Assembly (NCBI RefSeq): GCF_014200605.1 | Contig: NZ_JACHCE010000004.1 | Coordinates: forward strand, 199,619 to 263,618 | Length of the DNA: 64,000 bases | Direction of reading: 5' to 3' | Origin: Pedobacter cryoconitis | Lineage (GTDB): Bacteria; Bacteroidota; Bacteroidia; Sphingobacteriales; Sphingobacteriaceae | Part shown: piece by piece, positions 55,776 through 63,353 of the stretch | How the letters are laid out: every line of letters starts with the position of its first letter | How positions within the stretch are numbered: position 1 is the first letter of the stretch | Translations under genes and position numbers: made by a program | Notes under the pieces: generated by a model | The model's database searches: none | Told to the model about the DNA's origin: nothing | What the model saw: the letters and a program-made list of their open reading frames with translations, nothing else

Positions 55776-56831
55776 ATGACTACTGAAAATACTAAAGAAG
55801 TAAAAAAGAGCACCAAAATCGTTTGGGCTGTAATATTAATCGTACTTGCTGCAGGTGCATTTTATGGCCTCAAACTATATAAAGTTTATTTTGCGCCTAA
55901 TATTTCAGGTAAAGAACAATACCTGTATATCAGAACAGGATCTACTATAGACGACTTGTATAAAGAAATCAAAAGTAAAGACCTGTTGAATGATGTCGGA
56001 AGTTTTAGTGAAGCAGCAGCAAAAATGGATCTGGATCAGCGTTTAAAACCGGGACGTTATAAATTGGCTAAAGGCATGAACAACCGCAGTCTGATCAACC
56101 TGATTAAAGCAGGTAACCAGGACCCGGTAAAACTAAAATTCCATAACATCCGCAAGAAAGAAGAATTTGCAGCATATCTGTCTAAAAGCCTGGAATCAGA
56201 TTCACTGGCTTTCATCAAAGTATTGGATTCTGCAGCATTAGTAGAAAAATACGGTTTTACAGTAGATAACAGCTATACTATGTTCATCCCGAACACTTAT
56301 GAGATGTACTGGAATACTACCCCGCTAGAATTCTTCGACAGAATGCAAAAAGAGTACACTAAATTCTGGACTGCAGAACGTAAACAGAAAGCTGCAGCTT
56401 TAAACCTGAGTCCACAGCAGGTAACTATTCTGGCTTCGATCGTTGACGGAGAGGCATTATACGACAAAGAAATGCCATCTATTGCAGGTTTATATCTTAA
56501 CCGTTTAAACAAAGGCATTTTATTACAGGCAGATCCAACAGTAATATTTGCAAATGGTGACTTTACAGTAAAAAGAGTAACCGGACCATTATTACGTGTA
56601 GAATCAAAATACAATACCTATAAATATGCAGGTTTGCCTCCGGGCCCGATTATGATGCCAAGTATCAATGCGATTGATGCTGTTTTAAATCACGAACATA
56701 ACAACTATATTTATATGTGTGCTAAAGCAGATTTTTCAGGTTACCATGCTTTCGCTGAAACCAAAGCACAACATGAGATCAATGCAAAAGCATATAGAGC
56801 AGCATTAGACAAGCGTAACATTTTTAAATAG
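55776..56831 (+). CDS. mltG: Endolytic murein transglycosylase (YceG)
   Basis: MltG cuts nascent glycan strands. It has an N-terminal membrane helix (IVWAVILIVLAAGAFYGLKLY), a LysM-like middle region (YIRTGSTIDDLYKEI; GRYKLAKGMNN) and the YceG domain (NTYEMYWNTTPLEF; LASIVDGEALYDKEMP; LLQADPTVIF; TYKYAGLPPGPI). In most family members the catalytic segment reads ASIVEKET or ASIVEEET; here it is ASIVDGEA, with Asp at the first position and Glu at the third. Length 351. Cotranscribed with the PASTA and ybgC genes. Confidence 0.92.
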   Translation: MTTENTKEVKKSTKIVWAVILIVLAAGAFYGLKLYKVYFAPNISGKEQYLYIRTGSTIDDLYKEIKSKDLLNDVGSFSEAAAKMDLDQRLKPGRYKLAKGMNNRSLINLIKAGNQDPVKLKFHNIRKKEEFAAYLSKSLESDSLAFIKVLDSAALVEKYGFTVDNSYTMFIPNTYEMYWNTTPLEFFDRMQKEYTKFWTAERKQKAAALNLSPQQVTILASIVDGEALYDKEMPSIAGLYLNRLNKGILLQADPTVIFANGDFTVKRVTGPLLRVESKYNTYKYAGLPPGPIMMPSINAIDAVLNHEHNNYIYMCAKADFSGYHAFAETKAQHEINAKAYRAALDKRNIFK

Positions 56832-56840
56832 GCGTTTTTT

Positions 56841-57248
56841 ATGTATACGCACAGCACAAAGATCAGGGTTAGGTATAGTGAAACTGATCAGATGGGGTAT
56901 GTTTACAATGGCAACTATGCTCAATATTATGAGGTAGGCCGTGTAGAAATGCTGCGTAGTTTAGGCATGACCTATGGTAAAATGGAAGAAATGGGCGTCA
57001 TGTTGCCTTTACTGGAACTTAAATGCAAATTTATCAAGCCAGCATATTACGATCAGGAGATTACGATTAAAACGTCCATAAAAGAACTTCCGGGGGTCCG
57101 TATGTCATTTGACTATGAACTCTTTAATGAAAAAGAAGAATTGATTAATATCGGATCTACTATTTTAGTATTTTTTGATATGGTCAAGAAGAAACCGTGC
57201 GCTCCGCCAGGCTATTTTCTGGATAGGATTGCACAATACTATGAATAA
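56841..57248 (+). CDS. Acyl-CoA thioesterase, YbgC-like
   Basis: 135-residue hotdog protein with KIRVRYSETDQMGYVYNGNY (catalytic Asp), YYEVGRVEMLRSLGM and LPLLELKCKFIKPAYYDQEI. The DQMG start differs from the more usual DTDAMGVVYHANY but is common in this branch. It follows mltG by nine nucleotides and abuts the yihY start. The substrate is an acyl-CoA, not fixed by sequence. Confidence 0.9.
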   Translation: MYTHSTKIRVRYSETDQMGYVYNGNYAQYYEVGRVEMLRSLGMTYGKMEEMGVMLPLLELKCKFIKPAYYDQEITIKTSIKELPGVRMSFDYELFNEKEELINIGSTILVFFDMVKKKPCAPPGYFLDRIAQYYE

Positions 57249-58214
57249 ATGAATTGGGTACACAGACAACTTTTAAAAATTAGGCTATATTCTCTATTTA
57301 TAGACTGGACAAAAGTTTATGTACTGCCAGGTTTTAGCCCGATTCCACTCTATACCGTAGCCTCCTTCTTTTTTAAGGAGATAGGGAAAGATTCTTTAGT
57401 CAACAAAGCATCTTCCCTGGCCTACACCTTTATGCTGGCAATATTTCCAGGGATCATCTTTCTTTTTACGCTGATCCCTTTCATTCCTAAAAGAATCGGT
57501 TTTCAGGATCAGTTAATGGTTTTACTACAGCTGATCCTTCCGGCACAGGCCTATATTGCTTTCGAGGCTACCTTATCAGAGATCATTAAAATACAAAACG
57601 GGAAATTACTATCCTTCGGTATTATCCTGTCCGTGTTTTTTGCCACTAACGGCATGCATAGCCTGATGAACGCCTTTAACAAGTCGTCATTAGTCGTTGA
57701 AACCAGAACATGGCTTAAACAGCGCCTTATAGCTTTAGTCTTAACCTTTGTATTAGCGTTGTCATTGATATTTACTATTGGTGCGATGACCATGGGAGAA
57801 ATTGCTTTAAACTACATCAATAAAGGATTGCATATCAAAGGTCACTTTATTGCTTACATCATTGATGTTTCCCGTTGGGCGTTGTTAGGCGTACTTTACT
57901 TTGTTACTATATCCATTCTTTACCGCTACGGACCTGCCAATACTAAGAAATGGCAATTCTTTAGTCCGGGATCATGGCTGGCAACCATCCTTGCCTTTTT
58001 AACCATATGGGGATTCTCTTTTTACATCAATCACTTCGGCTCTTACAATAAAGTATATGGTTCTATAGGTACATTAATTGTAATTATGATCTGGTTATAC
58101 CTGAATTCTCTCATACTTTTGATCGGTTTTGAGCTAAATGCGAGTATGGATGTGACTAAACGCAGTGTCAAAATCATCAAGCAGCCCTTTAATTTGTTCA
58201 AAAAAGGGTCTTAA
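57249..58214 (+). CDS. YihY/virulence factor BrkB family membrane protein
   Basis: 321 residues with six hydrophobic segments and the family blocks SSLAYTFMLAIFPGIIFLFTLI, LSFGIILSVFFATNGMHSLM and YGSIGTLIVIMIWLYLNSLILLIGFELNA. Once annotated as RNase BN, the family is now regarded as membrane proteins of unknown role. It starts directly after the ybgC stop and ends the four-gene operon. Confidence 0.92.
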   Translation: MNWVHRQLLKIRLYSLFIDWTKVYVLPGFSPIPLYTVASFFFKEIGKDSLVNKASSLAYTFMLAIFPGIIFLFTLIPFIPKRIGFQDQLMVLLQLILPAQAYIAFEATLSEIIKIQNGKLLSFGIILSVFFATNGMHSLMNAFNKSSLVVETRTWLKQRLIALVLTFVLALSLIFTIGAMTMGEIALNYINKGLHIKGHFIAYIIDVSRWALLGVLYFVTISILYRYGPANTKKWQFFSPGSWLATILAFLTIWGFSFYINHFGSYNKVYGSIGTLIVIMIWLYLNSLILLIGFELNASMDVTKRSVKIIKQPFNLFKKGS

Positions 58215-58299
58215 AAGGCCATTTAAATCAATTAGAATAATTTTTTCTAGCTCTGTTTTAACTAGTTATAAATTTCCTGTTAAAAAATTAACATCATTG

Positions 58300-58330
58300 T
58301 TTGCAGAATCAAGAGGTATTTGTACTTTTG
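58300..58330 (+). promoter_or_regulatory. Promoter of tRNA-Ser
   Basis: TTTG at 58300-58303 and TACTTTTG at 58323-58330 with 19 nt between, a perfect consensus. The mature tRNA starts four nucleotides after the -7 box, so little or no 5' leader is expected. Confidence 0.85.
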
Positions 58331-58334
58331 TCGC

Positions 58335-58421
58335 GGAGAGTTGGCAGAGTGGTCGATTGCGGCAGTCTTGAAAACTGTTGACTTGTCAAAGGGTCCGCGG
58401 GTTCGAATCCCCCACTCTCCG
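58335..58421 (+). tRNA. tRNA-Ser (anticodon TGA)
   Basis: Acceptor arm GGAGAGT pairs with ACTCTCC. The D-loop has GGCAGAGTGGTCGA, the anticodon loop CTTGAAA gives TGA, there is a long variable arm, and the T arm has GGGTTCGAATCCC. The long variable arm confirms a class II serine tRNA. CCA is not encoded after discriminator G. The 3' end is followed by a terminator and an integrase, so this tRNA is the likely integration target of the downstream element. Confidence 0.95.
58400..58421 (+). mobile_element. Putative attachment site (attL) of integrated element at tRNA-Ser
   Basis: Tyrosine integrases commonly use the 3' end of tRNA genes. The integrase ATG lies 250 bp downstream and the genes after it are accessory. 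The matching direct repeat that would mark the right end is outside the window, so the exact core is unknown. Confidence 0.4.
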
Positions 58422-58442
58422 CAACTATGGTATCAAAACCAA

Positions 58443-58480
58443 GAAAAAGCCTGCAAATCGTAAGATAGCAGGCTTTTTCA
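58443..58480 (+). terminator. Terminator after tRNA-Ser
   Basis: AGCCTGC pairs with GCAGGCT and is followed by five T, 27 nt after the tRNA. Confidence 0.85.
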
Positions 58481-58670
58481 TTTTAGTAGTAACCCAAAAC
58501 TCTCATTAATTCCCATAAAATTGGTGAGTGATTCGGTGAGTAAATTTTGAACAGGTAAAAACTCACCAGAACATCAATATCAATTTGATATTGAACAGGT
58601 TACAAGACTAAACATCTTGATTTCTAATTACTGCAAGGCTAAATTTGTTTACTTTTTAATGTTTAACATT

Positions 58671-59888
58671 ATGAAAACCAATTTCAGCTTGCTCTTCTAC
58701 ATGAAGAAGCCAAAAAATTATCAAAAAGGCGTTGCCCCTATCTATCTTCGCATTACAGTGAATGGTAACAGATCAGAAGTTACCACTGGACGTAGCTGTG
58801 AGCCCTCCCGCTGGAATACTGGCGTAGGCAGGGCAAATGGTAGTAAAGAAGAAATAAAGGCGCTAAACACCTTCTTGGACCACCTCCAAATCAAAGTTTA
58901 TGAAGCCCACAGTCAACTAATGGAAGCAGACGAAGTAATTACTGCTGAAAGTTTACGTAATAAATTCCAGGGCAAAACAGAAAAACGCATTACCTTAATT
59001 GACGTTTTTAAAGATCATAACCAAAAATTGGAATCACTGGTAGGTAGTGAATTTAAGAAAGGAACAGCAGAACGTTACCGTACTTCATTAAAGCACACCA
59101 TAGGTTTCTTAGCATGGAAATATGACCTCGTAGATATTGAAATCAAAAAGATAGATTACACTTTCATTTCAGAGTATGATTATTATTTGCGTTCTGTTCG
59201 TAAATGCGCTAACAATTCCGCTGTAAAATATTTAAAGAACTTTGGCAAGATCATTCGTATTTGCCTTTCTAATGGATGGTTAAATATAGATCCATTCTTA
59301 AATTACAAACCTAAGATCAAAAAAGTAGATCGGGTTTATCTCAATACTGAAGAGATTCAATTAATGACCAATAAAAAGATGGCAACTGAAAGACTTACCC
59401 ACGTAAGGGATATCTTTTTGTTTTGTTGTTATACAGGACTGGCATATATAGATGTTAAAAATTTGAGAAGGAGAGACATTGTAAATGGCATAGATGGCGA
59501 AAAATGGATTTCCATAAAAAGGCAAAAGACTAACACTCCTTCCCGAATTCCGCTATTACCAACAGCCTCTGCCCTACTGAATCAATATCAGAATAATCGG
59601 ATCTGCTTAAATACCGGAATGCTGTTTCCTGTCTTAAGTAATCAGAAGATGAATAGCTACCTAAAAGAAATAGCCGACTTCTGTGGCATAAATAAACCAA
59701 TAACCTTTCACATTGCCCGGCATACATTTGCAACCACGGTAACCTTGTTAAATGGTATTCCTATAGAAAGTGTTTCAAAAATGCTAGGGCACACCAACAT
59801 TCAGACTACACAGCATTATGCAAAAATCTTAGATGTTAAAGTTGGTACTGATATGGCGCTCTTGAAAAAGAAATATGCGGTAATTTAA
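58671..59888 (+). CDS. Tyrosine recombinase/integrase, Bacteroidota mobile-element type
   Basis: I start at the ATG at 58671 (MKTNFSLLFYMKKPKNYQKG), 405 residues; the frame is open 18 codons earlier without homology. The N-terminal Arm/SAM-like domain precedes the catalytic domain. Catalytic residues: Lys in KRQKTNTPSR, HIARH with His and Arg, LGHTNIQTTQHYAKI with His and nucleophile Tyr. The first catalytic Arg position reads CYTGLAYIDVKNL, i.e. Ala replaces Arg, as in CTnDOT-like integrases. It should mediate integration at the adjacent tRNA-Ser. Confidence 0.93.
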   Translation: MKTNFSLLFYMKKPKNYQKGVAPIYLRITVNGNRSEVTTGRSCEPSRWNTGVGRANGSKEEIKALNTFLDHLQIKVYEAHSQLMEADEVITAESLRNKFQGKTEKRITLIDVFKDHNQKLESLVGSEFKKGTAERYRTSLKHTIGFLAWKYDLVDIEIKKIDYTFISEYDYYLRSVRKCANNSAVKYLKNFGKIIRICLSNGWLNIDPFLNYKPKIKKVDRVYLNTEEIQLMTNKKMATERLTHVRDIFLFCCYTGLAYIDVKNLRRRDIVNGIDGEKWISIKRQKTNTPSRIPLLPTASALLNQYQNNRICLNTGMLFPVLSNQKMNSYLKEIADFCGINKPITFHIARHTFATTVTLLNGIPIESVSKMLGHTNIQTTQHYAKILDVKVGTDMALLKKKYAVI

Positions 59889-59950
59889 TTACCTATACAA
59901 TATTTAGCCATGTTTAACGTCTTTGTATATGAGAGCGTTAATTTAGATTA

Positions 59951-59983
59951 AGCGGGAATGGTCGGAGATCATTCCCGCTTTCC
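59951..59983. terminator. Hairpin terminator between integrase and 60004 gene
   Basis: AGCGGGAATG and CATTCCCGCT pair around a 9-nt loop; the T-run is short. It lies between convergent genes. Confidence 0.75.
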
Positions 59984-60003
59984 TATTTAATATACTCTAT
60001 TTT

Positions 60004-61047
60004 TTATTCGTCAATTGGCTTAGGCATATCATCATAAGGATACTCATAACCATTTTCGTCTTCAAACTCGTTTTTTACTATATCGCCATAAATTACTTGA
60101 CGAACTTCATAGTCTTTGGTATCCATTGTTCCAACAAAAATTCTTTGATGCTCAGGAACGGATTCATATGCTTCTTTTAGCTCCAACCTTATTTTTTGAG
60201 TTGGTTGAAGCTTATACTCTTCAAAAATCCTTGAACATTTTGCAATGCTATTTTCTTCACCATTTAGTTCATTGTATTTGTCTATAATTTCATTATGCTT
60301 ATGGGTTATATCAACTCCTTCTCCTGACTTAACAACAAATGAACCTAATCCTAAAATTGTAATAGCCTCGCCAAGTTTCAAGTTCGTAGTAATTTGTCCG
60401 TCAGATATTAAGCCTTTCAAATCATCAACTTTGAACGTTCTCTTTTTGGGAATATTCGTTATATCAATACGTCCATTTTTATAAATTGAAAGTTCTGCCA
60501 AATATGTCCTATTATCATCATTTCTAAAGAAAACATGAAACTTCTCTCCATTTATCTTTTTGGGTAAGAAAGAGTTCGGATCTTCATAATGGTATGGCTT
60601 GGGACTAGGGATAAAATGCTTAGCGACATTGGCCTTCCCAATCATCTTCGAGTTGTTACCATTATAATTATGAAGGTTTTCAGTAGTAGGATTAAGTCTT
60701 TTTATCAAGGAATAAACGTAGTCATATAAGGTTTCCTTTGTATGTATCCAATCACCTTTGTCAATATACCAACGTCCTAAACTGAAAATTGAAATTGCTT
60801 GTCCATCTGGCACAGAGGTCGTAATCCAATTCTTGTTCAATTTATCTTTGAACATTTGGAGGTCAACCATATCCCAACAAGAAATAAGTCCGTCACTATA
60901 CACCTGAACATCAGTATAGTAATAATGCATATTTAATATGATCCCTGGAATTGAAAAACCTTCAATAATTTCTGTTCGTGTAATTGTTGTTAGGTCTACT
61001 GGTTCGGTAATTTTACTGGTTTTAAATATTTTGTCAAATAGTCTCAT
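60004..61047 (-). CDS. Hypothetical protein with duplicated 80-residue domain
   Basis: 347 residues, cytoplasmic. Two stretches align by eye: about 46-120 (VQVYSDGLISCWDM, then ITTSVPDGQAISIFSLGRW) and about 188-265 (LSIYKNGRIDITNI, then ITTNLKLGEAITILGLGSF). Each has a Y-x-(D/N)G-x-I turn, an ITT-x(3)-G-x-AI-x-I-x-x-LG core and a helical end. The C terminus is acidic. I do not recognise a named family. It lies in the mobile element behind an XRE regulator on the same strand, which suggests a regulated accessory role. Confidence 0.75.
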   Translation of the reverse strand: MRLFDKIFKTSKITEPVDLTTITRTEIIEGFSIPGIILNMHYYYTDVQVYSDGLISCWDMVDLQMFKDKLNKNWITTSVPDGQAISIFSLGRWYIDKGDWIHTKETLYDYVYSLIKRLNPTTENLHNYNGNNSKMIGKANVAKHFIPSPKPYHYEDPNSFLPKKINGEKFHVFFRNDDNRTYLAELSIYKNGRIDITNIPKKRTFKVDDLKGLISDGQITTNLKLGEAITILGLGSFVVKSGEGVDITHKHNEIIDKYNELNGEENSIAKCSRIFEEYKLQPTQKIRLELKEAYESVPEHQRIFVGTMDTKDYEVRQVIYGDIVKNEFEDENGYEYPYDDMPKPIDE

Positions 61048-61086
61048 TACCTATAAGTTCTTTAATCATATGGAGTATCCAAGCTG

Positions 61087-61344
61087 TTATTTGTTTACAT
61101 TGTCATAGTCTTCATTAAAAAACTCACTTAGACTTACACCAAAACAGTTCAAAATATTAATTAATGTGCCTATGGTGATATTGGCACTCCCTGCTTCATA
61201 TTTACCATATTGCGAACGGTTTAGATTGTTATCATATGAAAACTTATCTGGACTGGTATATCCCGCGGACTTCCGGAGACTTTTAAGCCTTAAGCCTATT
61301 TTCTTTAGCTCTTTTTCACTTGTTAAAAGATTCCTATTTGCCAT
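61087..61344 (-). CDS. XRE-type helix-turn-helix regulator
   Basis: Starting at the ATG at 61344 gives 85 residues, MANRNLLTSEKELKKIG; twelve extra codons upstream are dropped because they overlap the operator-like repeats. The HTH is IGLRLKSLRKSAGYTSPDKFSYDNNLNRSQYGKYEAG with TIGTLINILNCFGVSLSEFF behind it. The protein is a single DNA-binding domain, so probably an autoregulator of this gene and the 60004 gene 40 nt downstream. Confidence 0.9.
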   Translation of the reverse strand: MANRNLLTSEKELKKIGLRLKSLRKSAGYTSPDKFSYDNNLNRSQYGKYEAGSANITIGTLINILNCFGVSLSEFFNEDYDNVNK

Positions 61345-61360
61345 AAAATAAAGTAAAGCA

Positions 61361-61412
61361 AATACTCCATTTTTACACACTCCATAAAAAGAGTATTTTT
61401 ATTTGGAGTATT
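61361..61412. promoter_or_regulatory. Operator-like inverted repeats upstream of the XRE gene
   Basis: AATACTCC (61361-61368) and GGAGTATT (61405-61412) are perfect inverted arms, with a second inner pair ACTC/GAGT at 61379-61394. They lie just upstream of the XRE start, as expected for autoregulation. Both arms carry the same ACTCC half-site. Confidence 0.6.
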
Positions 61413-61484
61413 CCAATTATCTGATTATCTTAGGGTATTAAATAATCGAATATGTAAGAACAAACAAGTAATAAAATATTAATG

Positions 61485-61664
61485 GTCTTGCGGTTGCATT
61501 TCTGAAGCCGTAACGCAAGACAGCAGAATGCCCAGCCTATTTTCTAATATGCTATATTTGCATATTCCTAAAATAGGTGCGGGACTGCTGTACACTCGTG
61601 TTACGTAAGGCTTCAGAAACTTCTATGCAACCACGAGATGCAGTTCCGCACCTATTTCTGCATC
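61485..61664 (+). promoter_or_regulatory. Nested and long-range inverted repeats ahead of HEPN operon
   Basis: Four local hairpins in order: GTCTTGCG/CGCAAGAC (61485-61521); ACAGCAG/CTGCTGT with inner CCTATTTT/AAAATAGG and AATATGC/GCATATT (61520-61591); CTCGTG/CACGAG (61595-61637); GATGCAG/CTGCATC (61637-61664). In addition loop 1 is complementary to loop 3 (GGTTGCAT and TTTCTGAAGCC with their complements), and loop 4 to the right arm of hairpin 2 over 17 of 18 bases. The -7-like TATATTTG (61553-61560) is at the apex of hairpin 2. Function unknown: cis-RNA switch, oriT or invertible promoter are candidates. Confidence 0.85.
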
Positions 61665-61705
61665 TCCAAGACTCATTTAAAATATAAATTAAATGAGATC
61701 AATAT

Positions 61706-62590
61706 ATGGAAATGCAACCTTTATCAGCACTCAAAGAACAATCAAAATCTTTTAATAGATTAATCCGGCTATTAATCTGGAAGTTTGAGCCTTTGCAACT
61801 CTTCTGCTTCGCTCAAAGTGGTGTCTATAAAGAAAGCAGTAGCTGTTTTACAGCTAAGAAGGAAAATGTCGGTTGTCATTATTGCTTGTTAATGGTGACA
61901 GCATCAGATGTACCAACAGCACATATAGTACAAAAGTTCATCAACGTACGCTTTAAAACTGGTGGGATCACTGTCCTTTGCCATAACCAAAAAACGGTTT
62001 CTAATGCAATCAAGGCTAAGAACATGTTCTTTGTAACCATATATAGCCATGCACAATTATTATATAGCCATGATGAATTGGTGCAGTCTGAATACATCAG
62101 AAACTTCAGCCCCCTAAATGCTTTAAAAAAGGCTGAAAAGAAATTCTCACATTATATCGCGTTAACGGATGCGTTCTTTGCCGGAGCAACGCACTGTTTA
62201 AAAAATGGGGAGCATACAGTATGTGCAATGATGCTCAACCATACCGTGGAACAATGCATAGCGTTGCTGGTAAGTCTACATCTATCTTACCGGGTAGAAA
62301 CACACTCCCTGCACGATTTACTAGGACTATGCCGTAGTTTTTCAGATCAGCCACAACAGTTATTATTAGCGACAACAGAAGATAAACGACTATTTGAGAT
62401 TCTGATCAAAGGCTGTTCAGATGTGAATTGTGGTATTCCTTCCCCGGTAGCGGAGAACGATGCAAAGCAATTATTGATTCGTGTATCCACCTTTATAAAA
62501 TTGACCAGACTGATGTGTAAAGACAAAATTGAGCGTCTACAGGTGGAAACATTGTCCTATGAGCAACCTAATCAGCATGATATCAATTAA
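61706..62590 (+). CDS. HEPN domain-containing protein
   Basis: 294 residues. The C-terminal half (about 145-270) is a HEPN domain: AFFAGATHCLKNGEHTVCAMML, NHTVEQCIALLVSLHL and RVETHSLHDLLGLC, which keeps an Rx6H spacing and the HEPN-type HxLxDL helix. The N-terminal half has mixed strands and no GSxxxxxDxD nucleotidyltransferase motif that I can see. HEPN proteins are often RNases or partners of MNT nucleotidyltransferases; here neither activity can be asserted. It heads a three-gene set (TAATG overlap with the next gene). Confidence 0.82.
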   Translation: MEMQPLSALKEQSKSFNRLIRLLIWKFEPLQLFCFAQSGVYKESSSCFTAKKENVGCHYCLLMVTASDVPTAHIVQKFINVRFKTGGITVLCHNQKTVSNAIKAKNMFFVTIYSHAQLLYSHDELVQSEYIRNFSPLNALKKAEKKFSHYIALTDAFFAGATHCLKNGEHTVCAMMLNHTVEQCIALLVSLHLSYRVETHSLHDLLGLCRSFSDQPQQLLLATTEDKRLFEILIKGCSDVNCGIPSPVAENDAKQLLIRVSTFIKLTRLMCKDKIERLQVETLSYEQPNQHDIN

Positions 62591-62883
62591 TGAATCAACA
62601 TACACTTAAATCAAATGTTATGAAAAACAACACTAAGAAGTATAAAATCGAGGATTACCTGCTCGGTCTTAATGTAAAAGAGTATCGAAAAGCGTTAAAG
62701 AAGCTCCCACAGCTTTTAGGAATTTCGGTAAATACCTTTCACAATTACAGAAGAATCCAGTCTGATGATGTTCAGGATATTCCTTATGGTAAAGTGGTTA
62801 TGATGGAAAAAATCTTTGACCTAAGGCCGGGAACATTAATGAACTATGATCCCGAAGTCAAAAGGCTTAAAGATATCCTTTAA
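62590..62883 (+). CDS. Small HTH-like protein, hypothetical
   Basis: 97 residues from the ATG that overlaps the HEPN stop; a second ATG ten codons on (MKNNTKKYKIEDY) is an alternative start. The middle, LPQLLGISVNTFHNYRRIQ, resembles a helix-turn-helix, and the end is acidic and basic mixed. Probably a small DNA-binding protein of the mobile element. No family recognised with certainty. Confidence 0.7.
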   Translation: MNQHTLKSNVMKNNTKKYKIEDYLLGLNVKEYRKALKKLPQLLGISVNTFHNYRRIQSDDVQDIPYGKVVMMEKIFDLRPGTLMNYDPEVKRLKDIL

Positions 62884-62917
62884 AACAATCAATTATTATG
62901 TCATTAATCCATTTGTT

Positions 62918-63193
62918 ATGGAAGAAATATTTAAAAAGCTGAATTATCAGCCCTCCAGCTTATCCGATATTGAGCTGAACAACCCCGAAGAAGTTATAAA
63001 GACCTTCTTTGAGAATTACCCGATTCACCAAACAAGAGTAGTTTTGTGGGATTTGTATAAAGGATGGACGTATCACGCCTCTGAATATGCTGATCTGGAA
63101 CAAATCAGCACCATGATGTCTTTTTATACCCAAATGGTTGATTTTTATAATGCCTCCTTTATTTGTGCCGAAAAAAGAAAAAAGGGATTGTAG
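62918..63193 (+). CDS. Small hypothetical protein of the HEPN operon
   Basis: Starting at the ATG at 62918 gives 91 residues, MEEIFKKLNYQPSSLSDIEL. Helical, charged, with aromatic WDLYKGWTYHASEYADL. The frame is open 24 codons upstream but those overlap the preceding gene. It starts 34 nt after that gene. No domain recognised. Confidence 0.65.
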   Translation: MEEIFKKLNYQPSSLSDIELNNPEEVIKTFFENYPIHQTRVVLWDLYKGWTYHASEYADLEQISTMMSFYTQMVDFYNASFICAEKRKKGL

Positions 63194-63353
63194 TGTACCG
63201 GGCTATGGAAAAGAAACATTTTTTTACATCCGGATTTACGTGACTGGTTTTTTCCGTAAACACCAAAGCAAAAACTGCATAAGCCATGTGTGCAAGGGTT
63301 TTTGCAGGCCGCAAATGCGGGCGGGGCAACTGCCTTTGTGGAACGCACTGTCC

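Noticed and set aside
61485..61632. Classical invertible promoter as firm call
   Set aside because: The inverted arms are imperfect with a 5-nt insertion, and no inversion can be shown from one sequence; kept only as a hypothesis.
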